Shown here: piece by piece, positions 16,507 through 23,351 of the stretch | How positions within the stretch are numbered: position 1 is the first letter of the stretch | Layout of the letters: every line of letters begins with the position of its first letter | NCBI GenBank assembly: GCA_017555025.1 | Contig: JAFZHC010000007.1 | Location: 1 to 40,166, forward strand | DNA length: 40,166 nucleotides | Direction of reading: 5' to 3' | Source of the DNA: Akkermansia sp. | GTDB taxonomy: Bacteria; Verrucomicrobiota; Verrucomicrobiia; Verrucomicrobiales; Akkermansiaceae | Notes under the pieces: model-generated | Seen by the model: only the letters and a program-made list of their open reading frames with translations | The model's database searches: none | Told to the model about the DNA's origin: nothing | Position numbers and translations under genes: made by a program

Positions 16507-17385
16507 TCAGGCTTTTGCAGCAGCGGAAATAATACCGTGAATAAAGGGTGCACTCTTACCGCCGGAATAAGCATCGGCCAGAGCATTTGCCTCAGAAACA
16601 ACGATAGGGGTATCGAGCTTGTTTACCTCCAACTCATACAGAGCAATATAGAGAATGCACTTATCCACAACGTCCAGACGAGCAGTGGAATAATTCTGCA
16701 GCAACGAGGTCAGTCGCTCCTCCAGACGAGGCTTTTCGTTAAGAACAGCCAATGCAAGACCTTCCGCAGCGGGGCGCAGTTCCTGCAACATCTGAGCACA
16801 GCGCACCAAGCCGGTAAACTCCTGCTGCCCCTCCAGCAACAGAGGAGTTCCCAAAGCCGCCACAGCAGCCATCAGCTTACCGCGGCGAAGCACAGCGCTG
16901 TTCACCGGAGCAAGCACAGGGCGATAAGCGGGGAAATCAGGCAGAACCGGCAACAAGTCACGCCCCAATCCCTCAACCGCAATGGAAAGGTTGATTACGT
17001 CGCGGCAGCAAAGCTCAAGCTGATCCGTTGTATCCTGACGCTTATCCTTAGCGCAGTAACGCATAGCATTCAGCGCAGCATCAAACTCAGCAGAGCGTTT
17101 TTGCAGACGCTCAATATCAGCCACAAGAGCCGATGCCGTCAAATCCCCACGCAGAGCATCAAGAGCAGCAGTCAGGCGGGTATCAAGCAGGCGAGCCGAA
17201 TCAGCCGAAGCGCGTGCGACATGGGCAATGGCCTTAGCTAAAGCTCGGCGGTAATGATCGGTCTCCTTCTCCTGAGAAATGCGCCAGAACAGACCAAGGT
17301 CAAAATTCTGCAAACTGCCTCCATTCTCCTCTACAGCATACAGGAGATTCAGAGCTGCCTGGCGAACCTTGCTTTTATTAATCAT
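16507..17385 (-). CDS. nusB: NusB-family antitermination protein with a large central insertion
   Basis: The N-terminal start (KVRQAALNLLYAVEENGG) and C-terminal third (ARLDVVDKCILYIALYELE, VSEANALADAYSGGKSAPF, HGI) match the two ends of NusB, which pairs with NusE/S10 on boxA RNA during rRNA transcription. The protein is 292 residues, about twice the usual 130-160. Roughly 140 residues of Ala/Leu/Arg-rich helix lie between the two conserved parts. The gene order ribH-nusB-ftsY supports the assignment, since ribH and nusB are often adjacent. Whether the insertion is a family trait or a separate domain cannot be told from one sequence. Confidence 0.8.
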   Translation of the reverse strand: MINKSKVRQAALNLLYAVEENGGSLQNFDLGLFWRISQEKETDHYRRALAKAIAHVARASADSARLLDTRLTAALDALRGDLTASALVADIERLQKRSAEFDAALNAMRYCAKDKRQDTTDQLELCCRDVINLSIAVEGLGRDLLPVLPDFPAYRPVLAPVNSAVLRRGKLMAAVAALGTPLLLEGQQEFTGLVRCAQMLQELRPAAEGLALAVLNEKPRLEERLTSLLQNYSTARLDVVDKCILYIALYELEVNKLDTPIVVSEANALADAYSGGKSAPFIHGIISAAAKA

Positions 17386-17403
17386 ATGTAACAGCTATAA
17401 AAA

Positions 17404-17946
17404 TTAATGCATCAAAGAACCACTACGGCTTACCTTAGCCGCTCTGGTAACATCACTTCGCAGGTCATTCTGGTCCTCCAGCATGGCCAGCATAGCCAAA
17501 GCTGCACGAGCAGCCTCGCGACCACGATTCAGGGCAGATGCCACGCAACGAGCAAAAGCCTGCTGTTCATCCTCCAGCAGCAATACTTCATGAATAACAG
17601 GAGTGAGCGTATCGCAGGCAATCGAAAGCAATTGATTCGTCACTGCTGTACCAATCAAGTCCGCATGTGCTGTGCTACCGCGCAGAATAACCCCCAAACC
17701 AATCACGACGTCGGGCTTAGCGTGCTCTTCAGGCTTAACAATAGCACGCTTAACTGCTACCGGCACTTCAAAAGCGCCGGGCACTCGTACAACATCCACA
17801 ACAATGTGATCGCCCTCTGCACGCAACTCTGCCAGACAGTTCTCCAGCAACGCAGTAGTAAACTTTTCATTGTAGGTAGAGGCAACAATGCTCACTCGCG
17901 CTATGCTGTGCAGCGCCCTGGTTCTCGATGGAAGTTCGGTTGACAT
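17404..17946 (-). CDS. ribH: 6,7-dimethyl-8-ribityllumazine synthase
   Basis: Penultimate riboflavin enzyme. It condenses 5-amino-6-ribitylaminouracil with dihydroxybutanone phosphate and usually assembles into pentamers or 60-mers. Motifs are VPGAFEVPVAVK (about 59-70), GVILRGSTAHADLI in place of the common GAVIRGxTPHFDYV, and NRGREAARAAL near the end. The conserved His is kept (AHAD). The C-terminal tail of about 25 residues is longer than usual and basic. First gene of the ribH-nusB-ftsY-rlmN unit. No FMN riboswitch is visible in the 40 nt leader. Confidence 0.93.
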   Translation of the reverse strand: MSTELPSRTRALHSIARVSIVASTYNEKFTTALLENCLAELRAEGDHIVVDVVRVPGAFEVPVAVKRAIVKPEEHAKPDVVIGLGVILRGSTAHADLIGTAVTNQLLSIACDTLTPVIHEVLLLEDEQQAFARCVASALNRGREAARAALAMLAMLEDQNDLRSDVTRAAKVSRSGSLMH

Positions 17947-17985
17947 GGCAATATACGTGGTTCGGCGTCTGTAGTCCGTGCCCTG

Positions 17986-18014
17986 ACCATAGCAGCCACA
18001 ATCCTTTTAGTCAA
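17986..18014 (-). promoter_or_regulatory. Promoter of the ribH operon
   Basis: Minus strand TTGACT (18014-18009), 17-nt spacer, TATGGT (17991-17986). The predicted start is near 17979, leaving a leader of about 33 nt before ribH. It directly abuts the terminator of the upstream permease gene. Confidence 0.55.
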
Positions 18015-18021
18015 GAAAAAT

Positions 18022-18055
18022 GATAAAAAAAAGCCCGGTTGCTACCAACCGGGCT
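18022..18055 (-). terminator. Strong intrinsic terminator of the amino-acid permease gene
   Basis: Perfect 10-bp stem AGCCCGGTTG / CAACCGGGCT (18032-18041 and 18046-18055) with a four-base loop. On the minus strand it is followed by eight T residues (18031-18024). It ends transcription from 18083 before the ribH promoter. Confidence 0.9.
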
Positions 18056-18082
18056 CAAGGTTAACTTAGCTACGCAAACTAT

Positions 18083-19579
18083 TCAGGGCTTTTCTTTCTT
18101 CTCCCACCCGAAGGGCTCAAACTCAGCAAGAGCTGAGGGATTTGCCCATGATGGCTTGCGCATGGCGTATACCAACATAGGGATACCCACAAAGATGATG
18201 GTACCGACAATGAGAATTCCCACATATACTGCCGGACTACCAACGGGAATCTGCGACGGAGGAATAAAGCTGAAGATTAAGGCCAGAAGACTGCTCAAGA
18301 AGCCCAGCCCTGCAACAATCCACATACCGACATTACCACCCGGCACCCGGAAAGAGCGTACTACCTGCGGCTCTCGATGCCGAAGATAAATAGCTGCGGC
18401 GAACATCAAAAGGTACATGATGAGGTAGAGAATGATAGTGAGCTGAGAAATAATCTGATACGCTGTCTGCACGCTGGGCAATACCACGAAGAGAATGGAA
18501 AGCAACGTCACAATACAGCCCTGAAGCAGCAAAATACCTACCTGCACACCATGGCTATTCGTGCGCTGCAAGAAGCGGGGCAAATACCCGGCAGTTCCCA
18601 CTTGCAGCAAACCTTTTGACGGGCCACCCACCCAAGCTACAACCTGAGCCAATACACCAAAGGCAAGGAAAATGGCCAATACATTACCCAGCCACGGCAC
18701 CTCAAAATACGCAAATAAGCGATCAAAAGCCACCAGCAAGCTCTGCACCAGGTTAATATCCTTAGACGGTATGATGAAGCCTATAGCCAGCGTGCCAAAC
18801 ACAAAAATACAAACCGTCATGACGGCAGCCACCGCAATAGCCATGGGGTAATCACGCCCCGGATTGCGCACATCCTTTACATGCACGGCGCTCATCTCCA
18901 TGCCGGCATAAAAAAGGAAAATACTGGCAGCCAGTACAATATTACTGAATTTGCTGAGATCCGGCACAAAATCCTTGGCCTGCAGGCTGATATCAACAGG
19001 ATTACCCATTCCCCAGTAAATCATCCCCATCAGCACCAGCAGAGCAGCCGGAACCACCGTCCCCAACAGACCACCCCATTTGGTAATGGCACCGCTGGTA
19101 CTCATCCCCCGTAAATTAAGCAAGGTAGCCAGCCAATAAACCACCAACACCACTATAAGCACATAATGACTATTGGAGGCGAGGGCTGAATCCCAGCTCT
19201 GGTTCGGCCCGACAAAGGCTATACTCACAGCGGCAAACGTCAGCACCGTCGGAAACCAGATGGTAGTCTGAATCCATTGCAGCCAGATAGCCAGAAAACC
19301 CAGCCGTGTACCGAATGCCTCGCCTACCCAGCGAAACACACCACCTTTCTGCGGCCACCCCGTTGTCAGCTCAGCCGCAACAAGCGATACCGGCACTAGG
19401 AAAAAAATTGCGGCAAAGAGGTAATAAAATGCCGAACTGAGACCATAGGTGGTTTCTGCCGGCAAGCCTCTCAGGCTCACAATTGCGGCTACGTTAATCA
19501 TAGCCAGAGTAAATACCCCCAGCGTAGCCGCAGGTACAGCTTGCCGGGAAATTCCGTCTTTATTCGTTGTCTTGTTCAT
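18083..19579 (-). CDS. APC-superfamily amino-acid transporter, GadC-like
   Basis: About 498 residues with 12-13 hydrophobic segments. LRGLPAETTYG early in the chain and VAAELTTGWPQKGGVFRWV are close to the glutamate/GABA antiporter GadC group of the amino acid-polyamine-organocation superfamily. Members exchange amino acids such as glutamate for their decarboxylation product in acid resistance, but no decarboxylase gene is in the window, so substrate is inferred. The start is placed at ATG 19579 (MNKTTNKDG); a frame beginning at 19615 would add 12 residues. A short reading frame overlaps its start. The transcript ends at the terminator 18022-18055. Confidence 0.85.
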   Translation of the reverse strand: MNKTTNKDGISRQAVPAATLGVFTLAMINVAAIVSLRGLPAETTYGLSSAFYYLFAAIFFLVPVSLVAAELTTGWPQKGGVFRWVGEAFGTRLGFLAIWLQWIQTTIWFPTVLTFAAVSIAFVGPNQSWDSALASNSHYVLIVVLVVYWLATLLNLRGMSTSGAITKWGGLLGTVVPAALLVLMGMIYWGMGNPVDISLQAKDFVPDLSKFSNIVLAASIFLFYAGMEMSAVHVKDVRNPGRDYPMAIAVAAVMTVCIFVFGTLAIGFIIPSKDINLVQSLLVAFDRLFAYFEVPWLGNVLAIFLAFGVLAQVVAWVGGPSKGLLQVGTAGYLPRFLQRTNSHGVQVGILLLQGCIVTLLSILFVVLPSVQTAYQIISQLTIILYLIMYLLMFAAAIYLRHREPQVVRSFRVPGGNVGMWIVAGLGFLSSLLALIFSFIPPSQIPVGSPAVYVGILIVGTIIFVGIPMLVYAMRKPSWANPSALAEFEPFGWEKKEKP

Positions 19580-19763
19580 AGAGACTATCAGGTTCAGTTT
19601 CACCGGCATCTTCATGGCTGGTACTCCCTGCCATAGAGGTTGAGCCGCTGCTTTCGTAGTAAAGAGAGCACATCCGGTTGAGCGGAGAACTCATCTCGGG
19701 CTTCTGCTCCGGCTGCCTGGGCATAGCCACCTGCGGCAAGAGCAATTCGGGTTGCTTATCCAT
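19560..19763 (-). CDS. Possible small protein upstream of the permease
   Basis: A 67-residue reading frame, rich in Ser, Pro and Glu, with no recognisable domain, membrane segment or Shine-Dalgarno sequence. Its stop lies 20 nt inside the permease gene, so it would be translationally coupled to it. It could instead be simply the 5' leader of the permease message. The codon pattern gives no strong support. A perfect palindrome CACTTAAGTG lies just upstream at 19787-19796. Confidence 0.3.
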   Translation of the reverse strand: MDKQPELLLPQVAMPRQPEQKPEMSSPLNRMCSLYYESSGSTSMAGSTSHEDAGETEPDSLYEQDNE

Positions 19764-19786
19764 ACCTGAGCATTGACTCCGTTACG

Positions 19787-19796
19787 CACTTAAGTG
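19787..19796. promoter_or_regulatory. Perfect 10-bp palindrome in the permease/rpsN divergent gap
   Basis: CACTTAAGTG, followed at 19820-19827 by a further half-site TTTAAGTG. It lies in an AT-rich stretch between the divergent permease and rpsN genes; apart from the small frame and the rpsN promoter, nothing else is visible in 19580-19900. Possible operator; no known regulator matched. Confidence 0.3.
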
Positions 19797-19856
19797 TTTT
19801 ATATATGCTGGATTTTCGTTTTAAGTGACAAAAAACGCAAAAATTACAAATTCTGC

Positions 19857-19884
19857 TTGACAATTTGAATTAGTAGTGTAAAAT
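19857..19884 (+). promoter_or_regulatory. Strong promoter of rpsN
   Basis: Consensus TTGACA (19857-19862), 16-nt spacer, TAAAAT (19879-19884). Transcription should start near 19891, giving a leader of only about 10 nt before the ATG at 19901, without a Shine-Dalgarno sequence. Confidence 0.7.
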
Positions 19885-19900
19885 CCGCCCCCACAAAGTT

Positions 19901-20170
19901 ATGGCTAAGAAAAGCTGGATCGAAAGAAACAAGAAGAAGGCAGCTGTCGCGGCTCGCTATGCAGACCTCCGCGCCAAGCTGAAGGCTGAGGGCGATTACA
20001 TCGGTCTGACGATGCTCCCCCGTAATGCTTCCCCCGTACGTCTGGTGAACCGCTGCGAGCTCACCGGTCGTCGCCACGCATTCCTGCGTCGCTTCCACCT
20101 CTCCCGTATCGCTTTCCGCGAGCTTGCCAACGCCGGCATGATTCCCGGTGTTACCAAGTCCAGCTGGTAA
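19901..20170 (+). CDS. rpsN: 30S ribosomal protein S14 (uS14)
   Basis: An 89-residue, basic protein of the zinc-free S14 type: it begins [13 protein letters not shown] and has the conserved [16 protein letters not shown] and SRIAFRELA segments. The four-cysteine zinc knuckle of the short S14 form is absent. It binds the head of the small subunit. Here it is outside the main ribosomal protein operon, driven by its own strong promoter and followed by an FmdB-type gene. Confidence 0.96.
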   Translation: MAKKSWIERNKKKAAVAARYADLRAKLKAEGDYIGLTMLPRNASPVRLVNRCELTGRRHAFLRRFHLSRIAFRELANAGMIPGVTKSSW

Positions 20171-20184
20171 GCCACGGTTTGAAC

Positions 20185-20213
20185 TTGACAATCTTTATAG
20201 CGCGGGCTATTCT
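20185..20213 (+). promoter_or_regulatory. Promoter of the FmdB-type gene
   Basis: Consensus TTGACA (20185-20190), 17-nt spacer, TATTCT (20208-20213); start predicted near 20220, about 15 nt before the ATG at 20235. The -10 box lies inside a long hairpin (20199-20229). Confidence 0.5.
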
Positions 20214-20229
20214 ACGGATAGCTCGCGCT
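20199..20229 (+). promoter_or_regulatory. 12-bp hairpin between rpsN and the FmdB-type gene
   Basis: AGCGCGGGCTAT (20199-20210), loop TCTACGG, ATAGCTCGCGCT (20218-20229). All 12 pairs form in RNA, one as G-U. It is not followed by a good T-tract. In an rpsN read-through transcript it would sit 5 nt before the next start codon; it also overlaps the -10 box of the internal promoter. Confidence 0.6.
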
Positions 20230-20234
20230 TGTCT

Positions 20235-20495
20235 ATGCCGATTTACGAGTACATCTCTGAGAACCCGGAGGATCCTGCAAAATCCTGCCGTTTTTGCCGC
20301 AATGGTTTTGAACTGATGCGGCCTGTCGACCGTGCCCCGCTTACACACTGCCTGTACTGCAAAAATCCTGTGCGTAAAAAAATCGGCAAAGTCAACGTCC
20401 CCAAAATTCTTGCCCCCATTTCCATAACAGACGCCAAGAAAGCCGGTTTCACCGTCATGCAGAAGCGTGACCAAGGCGTCTACGAAAAACTGTAA
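20235..20495 (+). CDS. FmdB-family zinc-ribbon protein
   Basis: An 86-residue protein beginning MPIYEYI, the usual start of the FmdB/CxxC_CxxC_SSSS family of putative regulatory proteins. Two cysteine pairs, C18-x2-C21 and C39-x2-C42, form a zinc ribbon. The C-terminal half is basic with no Ser-rich tail. The ATG at 20235 is chosen because upstream residues overlap rpsN. The CNNM gene starts 23 nt later, so the two are probably cotranscribed. Function of the family is not established. Confidence 0.82.
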   Translation: MPIYEYISENPEDPAKSCRFCRNGFELMRPVDRAPLTHCLYCKNPVRKKIGKVNVPKILAPISITDAKKAGFTVMQKRDQGVYEKL

Positions 20496-20518
20496 CCGGC
20501 CCATCTCTCACCCCGAAA

Positions 20519-21928
20519 ATGATAGACCAGATACTGAATTATCTCTTTCTTACCCCGGAAGAAGTAAACGAACTGCAATGGGAATACCCCAGTTTCCTTG
20601 CCATCTTCCTGTTTGTTGTCGGCATCAGCTTCTTCCTCTTCCTCAACGCCTTTTTCGTTGCCAACGAATTTGCCAGCGCACGCGTACGCCCCAGCCAGCT
20701 GAGGGAAAATGCGGACGACACTCGCGCCGCGGCCAACCAGCGAGCCAAGGCTCTCAACATCGTTAAACATCTCGACTCCTACCTCTCCGCCAATCAGGTC
20801 GGTATCACCTTAGCCTCGCTGGCTCTGGGTGCATTGGGCGAGCCCTTCATCAAAAGCCTCATCGAGCCCTTCCTGAGCTACTATCTGCACCTCCGCCCGG
20901 CTGTCGTAAGCGTTATTTCCTACACCTTGGCCTATGCCCTGTTCACCTTTGCCCATGTGGTACTGGGTGAACTTGTTCCCAAGAGTCTGGCTATTCGCAA
21001 GCCGCTGGAAGTAGCCATGGGCACCTCCGTATGGATGACCCGTTTTGCCAAATGGACATCCCTCGTCATTAAGCTCTTCAACAACACAGCCAACTCCATT
21101 GCTCACCACATCTTCGGCGTAGACCCCAACTACTCCCCCGAGTCGCACCACAGCGCCGAGGAGATTGCTCACATTGTGGAGGAGAGCGGCCGTAGCCACG
21201 AAGTGACGGCAACCGAGGCCGAAATTTCCACCAATGCGCTCGAGCTCAACGACCGAGCCGTTCGCGACATCCTTGTTCCCCGTAATGAAGTTGAAGTGCT
21301 GGACATCAACGACAGTTTCGAGGAAAATGTCGATATCGTCACCAATAGCCGCCACAGCCGATTTACACTGGTGGACGGTCATCTGGACGACGTGAAGGGC
21401 TGGGTACACGTAAAAGACATCATGAAACTGCTGCGCAGCGGCAGCAAAGACATCATGAGCGTCAAACGAGCCATCAAAATGGTACCGGAAACCATGAAGC
21501 TCGACAACCTGCTCAATTTCTTCACCACGGAGAAAACCCATTCAGCGCTGGTGGTTGATGAGCACGGTATCGTAACCGGATTGGTATATCTGGATGATGT
21601 CATCGAAGAAATCGTCGGTAACGATATTCAGGATGAATTTGAGCAGGAGGAACCGCAGGATTTCCTGACCATCGGCCCGGGGCAATACATTGCCAACGGA
21701 GCCATGGCACTCTTCGACCTCGAGGAGGCATTGCCTGCCCTTGGTGAAATTGAGAGCGACAGCGGCATCTCCACCATCGGCGGCCACATCACCGACTGTC
21801 TGGGGCACCTGCCCACGCTCAATGAGCAGATTCGCATACGCGACTATACCTTCACCGTAACGGGCACAGACGGCCGCCGCGTTACCCAGACCCGCATTGA
21901 GCTCAATCCGCTGTCGGTAGAAAGCTAA
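20519..21928 (+). CDS. CNNM/CBS-domain membrane protein (CorC/hemolysin-C family)
   Basis: A 469-residue protein. The N-terminal CNNM (DUF21) domain, residues about 20-200, has three or four membrane helices, including the motif FLFLNAFFVANEFASA. A tandem CBS pair (about 235-365, with DILVPRNEVEVLDI and GIVTGLVYLDDVIEEIVG) normally binds adenine nucleotides. The C-terminal CorC/HlyC domain ends the chain. Relatives are Mg2+/Co2+ exporters or Na+/Mg2+ exchangers; the hemolysin name is historical. Followed by a clear terminator. Confidence 0.92.
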   Translation: MIDQILNYLFLTPEEVNELQWEYPSFLAIFLFVVGISFFLFLNAFFVANEFASARVRPSQLRENADDTRAAANQRAKALNIVKHLDSYLSANQVGITLASLALGALGEPFIKSLIEPFLSYYLHLRPAVVSVISYTLAYALFTFAHVVLGELVPKSLAIRKPLEVAMGTSVWMTRFAKWTSLVIKLFNNTANSIAHHIFGVDPNYSPESHHSAEEIAHIVEESGRSHEVTATEAEISTNALELNDRAVRDILVPRNEVEVLDINDSFEENVDIVTNSRHSRFTLVDGHLDDVKGWVHVKDIMKLLRSGSKDIMSVKRAIKMVPETMKLDNLLNFFTTEKTHSALVVDEHGIVTGLVYLDDVIEEIVGNDIQDEFEQEEPQDFLTIGPGQYIANGAMALFDLEEALPALGEIESDSGISTIGGHITDCLGHLPTLNEQIRIRDYTFTVTGTDGRRVTQTRIELNPLSVES

Positions 21929-21954
21929 ACTGCGCTTACAACTAGCTTTTCTCA

Positions 21955-21991
21955 TCCCGCCGGGCTTACACAACCCGGCGGGATTTCGTTT
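21955..21991 (+). terminator. Intrinsic terminator after the CNNM gene
   Basis: TCCCGCCGGG (21955-21964), 9-nt loop, CCCGGCGGGA (21974-21983), then TTTCGTTT. From here to the tRNA promoter at 22117 no gene is seen. Confidence 0.88.
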
Positions 21992-22116
21992 ACCATTATC
22001 ATCGGCACGCACCACAAACACGAACATAAAACAGTCATTTTCCGCTATACGGCCCCCATTCAGACGATATTTCGGGACTACGCACACACTTTTTTTGCCA
22101 TTTTTACATTTTCGGG

Positions 22117-22145
22117 TTGACGAAGAGCGTAAGTTCCGCTATACT
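22117..22145 (+). promoter_or_regulatory. Promoter of tRNA-Ser
   Basis: TTGACG (22117-22122), 17-nt spacer, TATACT (22140-22145). Start predicted near 22152, 7 nt before the mature tRNA. Confidence 0.75.
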
Positions 22146-22158
22146 CTGCCGCACACAC

Positions 22159-22248
22159 GGAGCGGTGGCTGAGTGGCTGAAAGCACCCGTTTGCTAAATG
22201 GACGTACTGCTTAAAACAGTACCGGGGGTTCGAATCCCCCCCGCTCCG
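22159..22248 (+). tRNA. tRNA-Ser (anticodon GCT)
   Basis: A 90-nt class II tRNA. The acceptor stem GGAGCGG pairs with CCGCTCC (22241-22247), with discriminator G. The anticodon loop TTTGCTAAA has GCT, reading AGC and AGU. The long variable arm GTACTG...CAGTAC marks a serine tRNA, and the T arm has GGTTCGAATC. CCA is not encoded. It has its own promoter and a terminator directly after. Confidence 0.97.
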
Positions 22249-22254
22249 CGCATA

Positions 22255-22290
22255 GAAGAAGCCCTGCAGCAGCAGGGCTTCTTCGTTTTT
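22255..22290 (+). terminator. Terminator of the tRNA-Ser transcript
   Basis: A 13-bp perfect stem GAAGAAGCCCTGC / GCAGGGCTTCTTC (22255-22267, 22272-22284) with a four-base loop, followed by GTTTTT. Confidence 0.92.
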
Positions 22291-22350
22291 GTATTTCTGC
22301 TTGACTTGCGACAACTTCTATGCTCTTATCATAGGCAAAAACAGCTTGTC

Positions 22351-23286
22351 ATGACCTCCATTCACTCCTTCATTTTCGGCTGCTGCACAGCAGCGCTTAT
22401 TGCCCCGGCCTTTGCAGCAGACGGCTGGATGACCGACCTGCCCGCAGCCATGCAAAAGGCTCAAAAGGAAAACAAATTAGTGCTCATTGATTTTACGGGC
22501 TCTGATTGGTGCTCCGCTTGCATATTACTACGCCGCAATGTGCTGGATACCGCCGACTTCCGCGAATACGCCGCCGATAAGTTTGTGCTGATGGAAGTCG
22601 ACCTGCCGCAACGCAAGACTTTTGATGCCACCCTGCGAGCCAAAAACGAAGCCATTGCCCGCCGCTATAATATCGGCGCTTACCCCACAGTACTCGTCAT
22701 CAACCATCAGGGGGACGTACTGGGCGGCTTCGAAGGCAACGTCAAAAGCCTGAAAGATGCCATAGCACCACTCGACAACGCCTGCACGGCAGATACCATC
22801 TTCCGGCAAGCAGCCATGCAGAGCGGCACCACCAAAGCCCGCACCCTCTACACAGCCTATACCCATTTTCCGACCAGCAAGAGTTTTGCAGCATCGGCAG
22901 AGGCTCTGCGCGACCAAATCATGCAGGCCGATCCAGACAACGTAACCGGCATACACGATGCCGCTGCCGTACAAGAGCAGGCACGCCTCTTCCTGCAACA
23001 GCGCGCAGCCCACTCCATTCACAGCCCGGCAATGGGGCATTTGCTGCGACAACAGCTCAAAGACGCCCTTCCGGCCAATCGAGCCGGCGTCATGATGGAG
23101 CTCTGCCAGCACTCCATGGGCACCGCCGAGACGGTAGATGACCTGCAAACCACCCGCCGCATGTTCGAGGAACTCATCCCCCTGCTCCCGCCGGATGAGG
23201 CAGGCGAAATCCGCCATTATGTGGATACCTACTTCCGTGACCTCGGAGCCCTGCTCCAAATGCTGAAAGCCAGCCGCCCCAGATAA
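22351..23286 (+). CDS. Secreted thioredoxin-like protein
   Basis: A 311-residue protein with a Sec signal peptide (cleavage near residue 22-23, PAFAA). A thioredoxin fold follows at about 40-140, with the redox motif WCSAC (W53, C54, C57) in DFTGSDWCSACILL, and a cis-Pro region GAYPTVLVI. This resembles the DUF255/thioredoxin_7 group of periplasmic thioredoxins. The remaining 170 residues are helical and not assigned. It probably acts in periplasmic disulfide reduction or quality control. The ATG at 22351 gives the signal peptide; the longer frame runs back into the tRNA. A TTGACT at 22301 may be its -35 box but no -10 box at normal spacing is convincing. Confidence 0.85.
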   Translation: MTSIHSFIFGCCTAALIAPAFAADGWMTDLPAAMQKAQKENKLVLIDFTGSDWCSACILLRRNVLDTADFREYAADKFVLMEVDLPQRKTFDATLRAKNEAIARRYNIGAYPTVLVINHQGDVLGGFEGNVKSLKDAIAPLDNACTADTIFRQAAMQSGTTKARTLYTAYTHFPTSKSFAASAEALRDQIMQADPDNVTGIHDAAAVQEQARLFLQQRAAHSIHSPAMGHLLRQQLKDALPANRAGVMMELCQHSMGTAETVDDLQTTRRMFEELIPLLPPDEAGEIRHYVDTYFRDLGALLQMLKASRPR

Positions 23287-23315
23287 ACAACTGCGGTAAA
23301 CATCAATCAAAAAGG

Positions 23316-23343
23316 TTGCAAATCTGATTTTTTGGTGTATACT
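23316..23343 (+). promoter_or_regulatory. Promoter of the ABC-F gene
   Basis: TTGCAA (23316-23321), 16-nt spacer, TATACT (23338-23343). The predicted start is near 23350, two bases before the ATG at 23352. Confidence 0.65.
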
Positions 23344-23351
23344 ACCCGCGC

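Noticed and set aside
17947..18021. FMN riboswitch before ribH
   Set aside because: The gap holds only a promoter and a leader of about 33 nt, too short for the conserved multi-helix aptamer.
22198..22350. Longer start for the thioredoxin-like protein
   Set aside because: The extension overlaps tRNA-Ser and its terminator; ATG 22351 gives a proper signal peptide.
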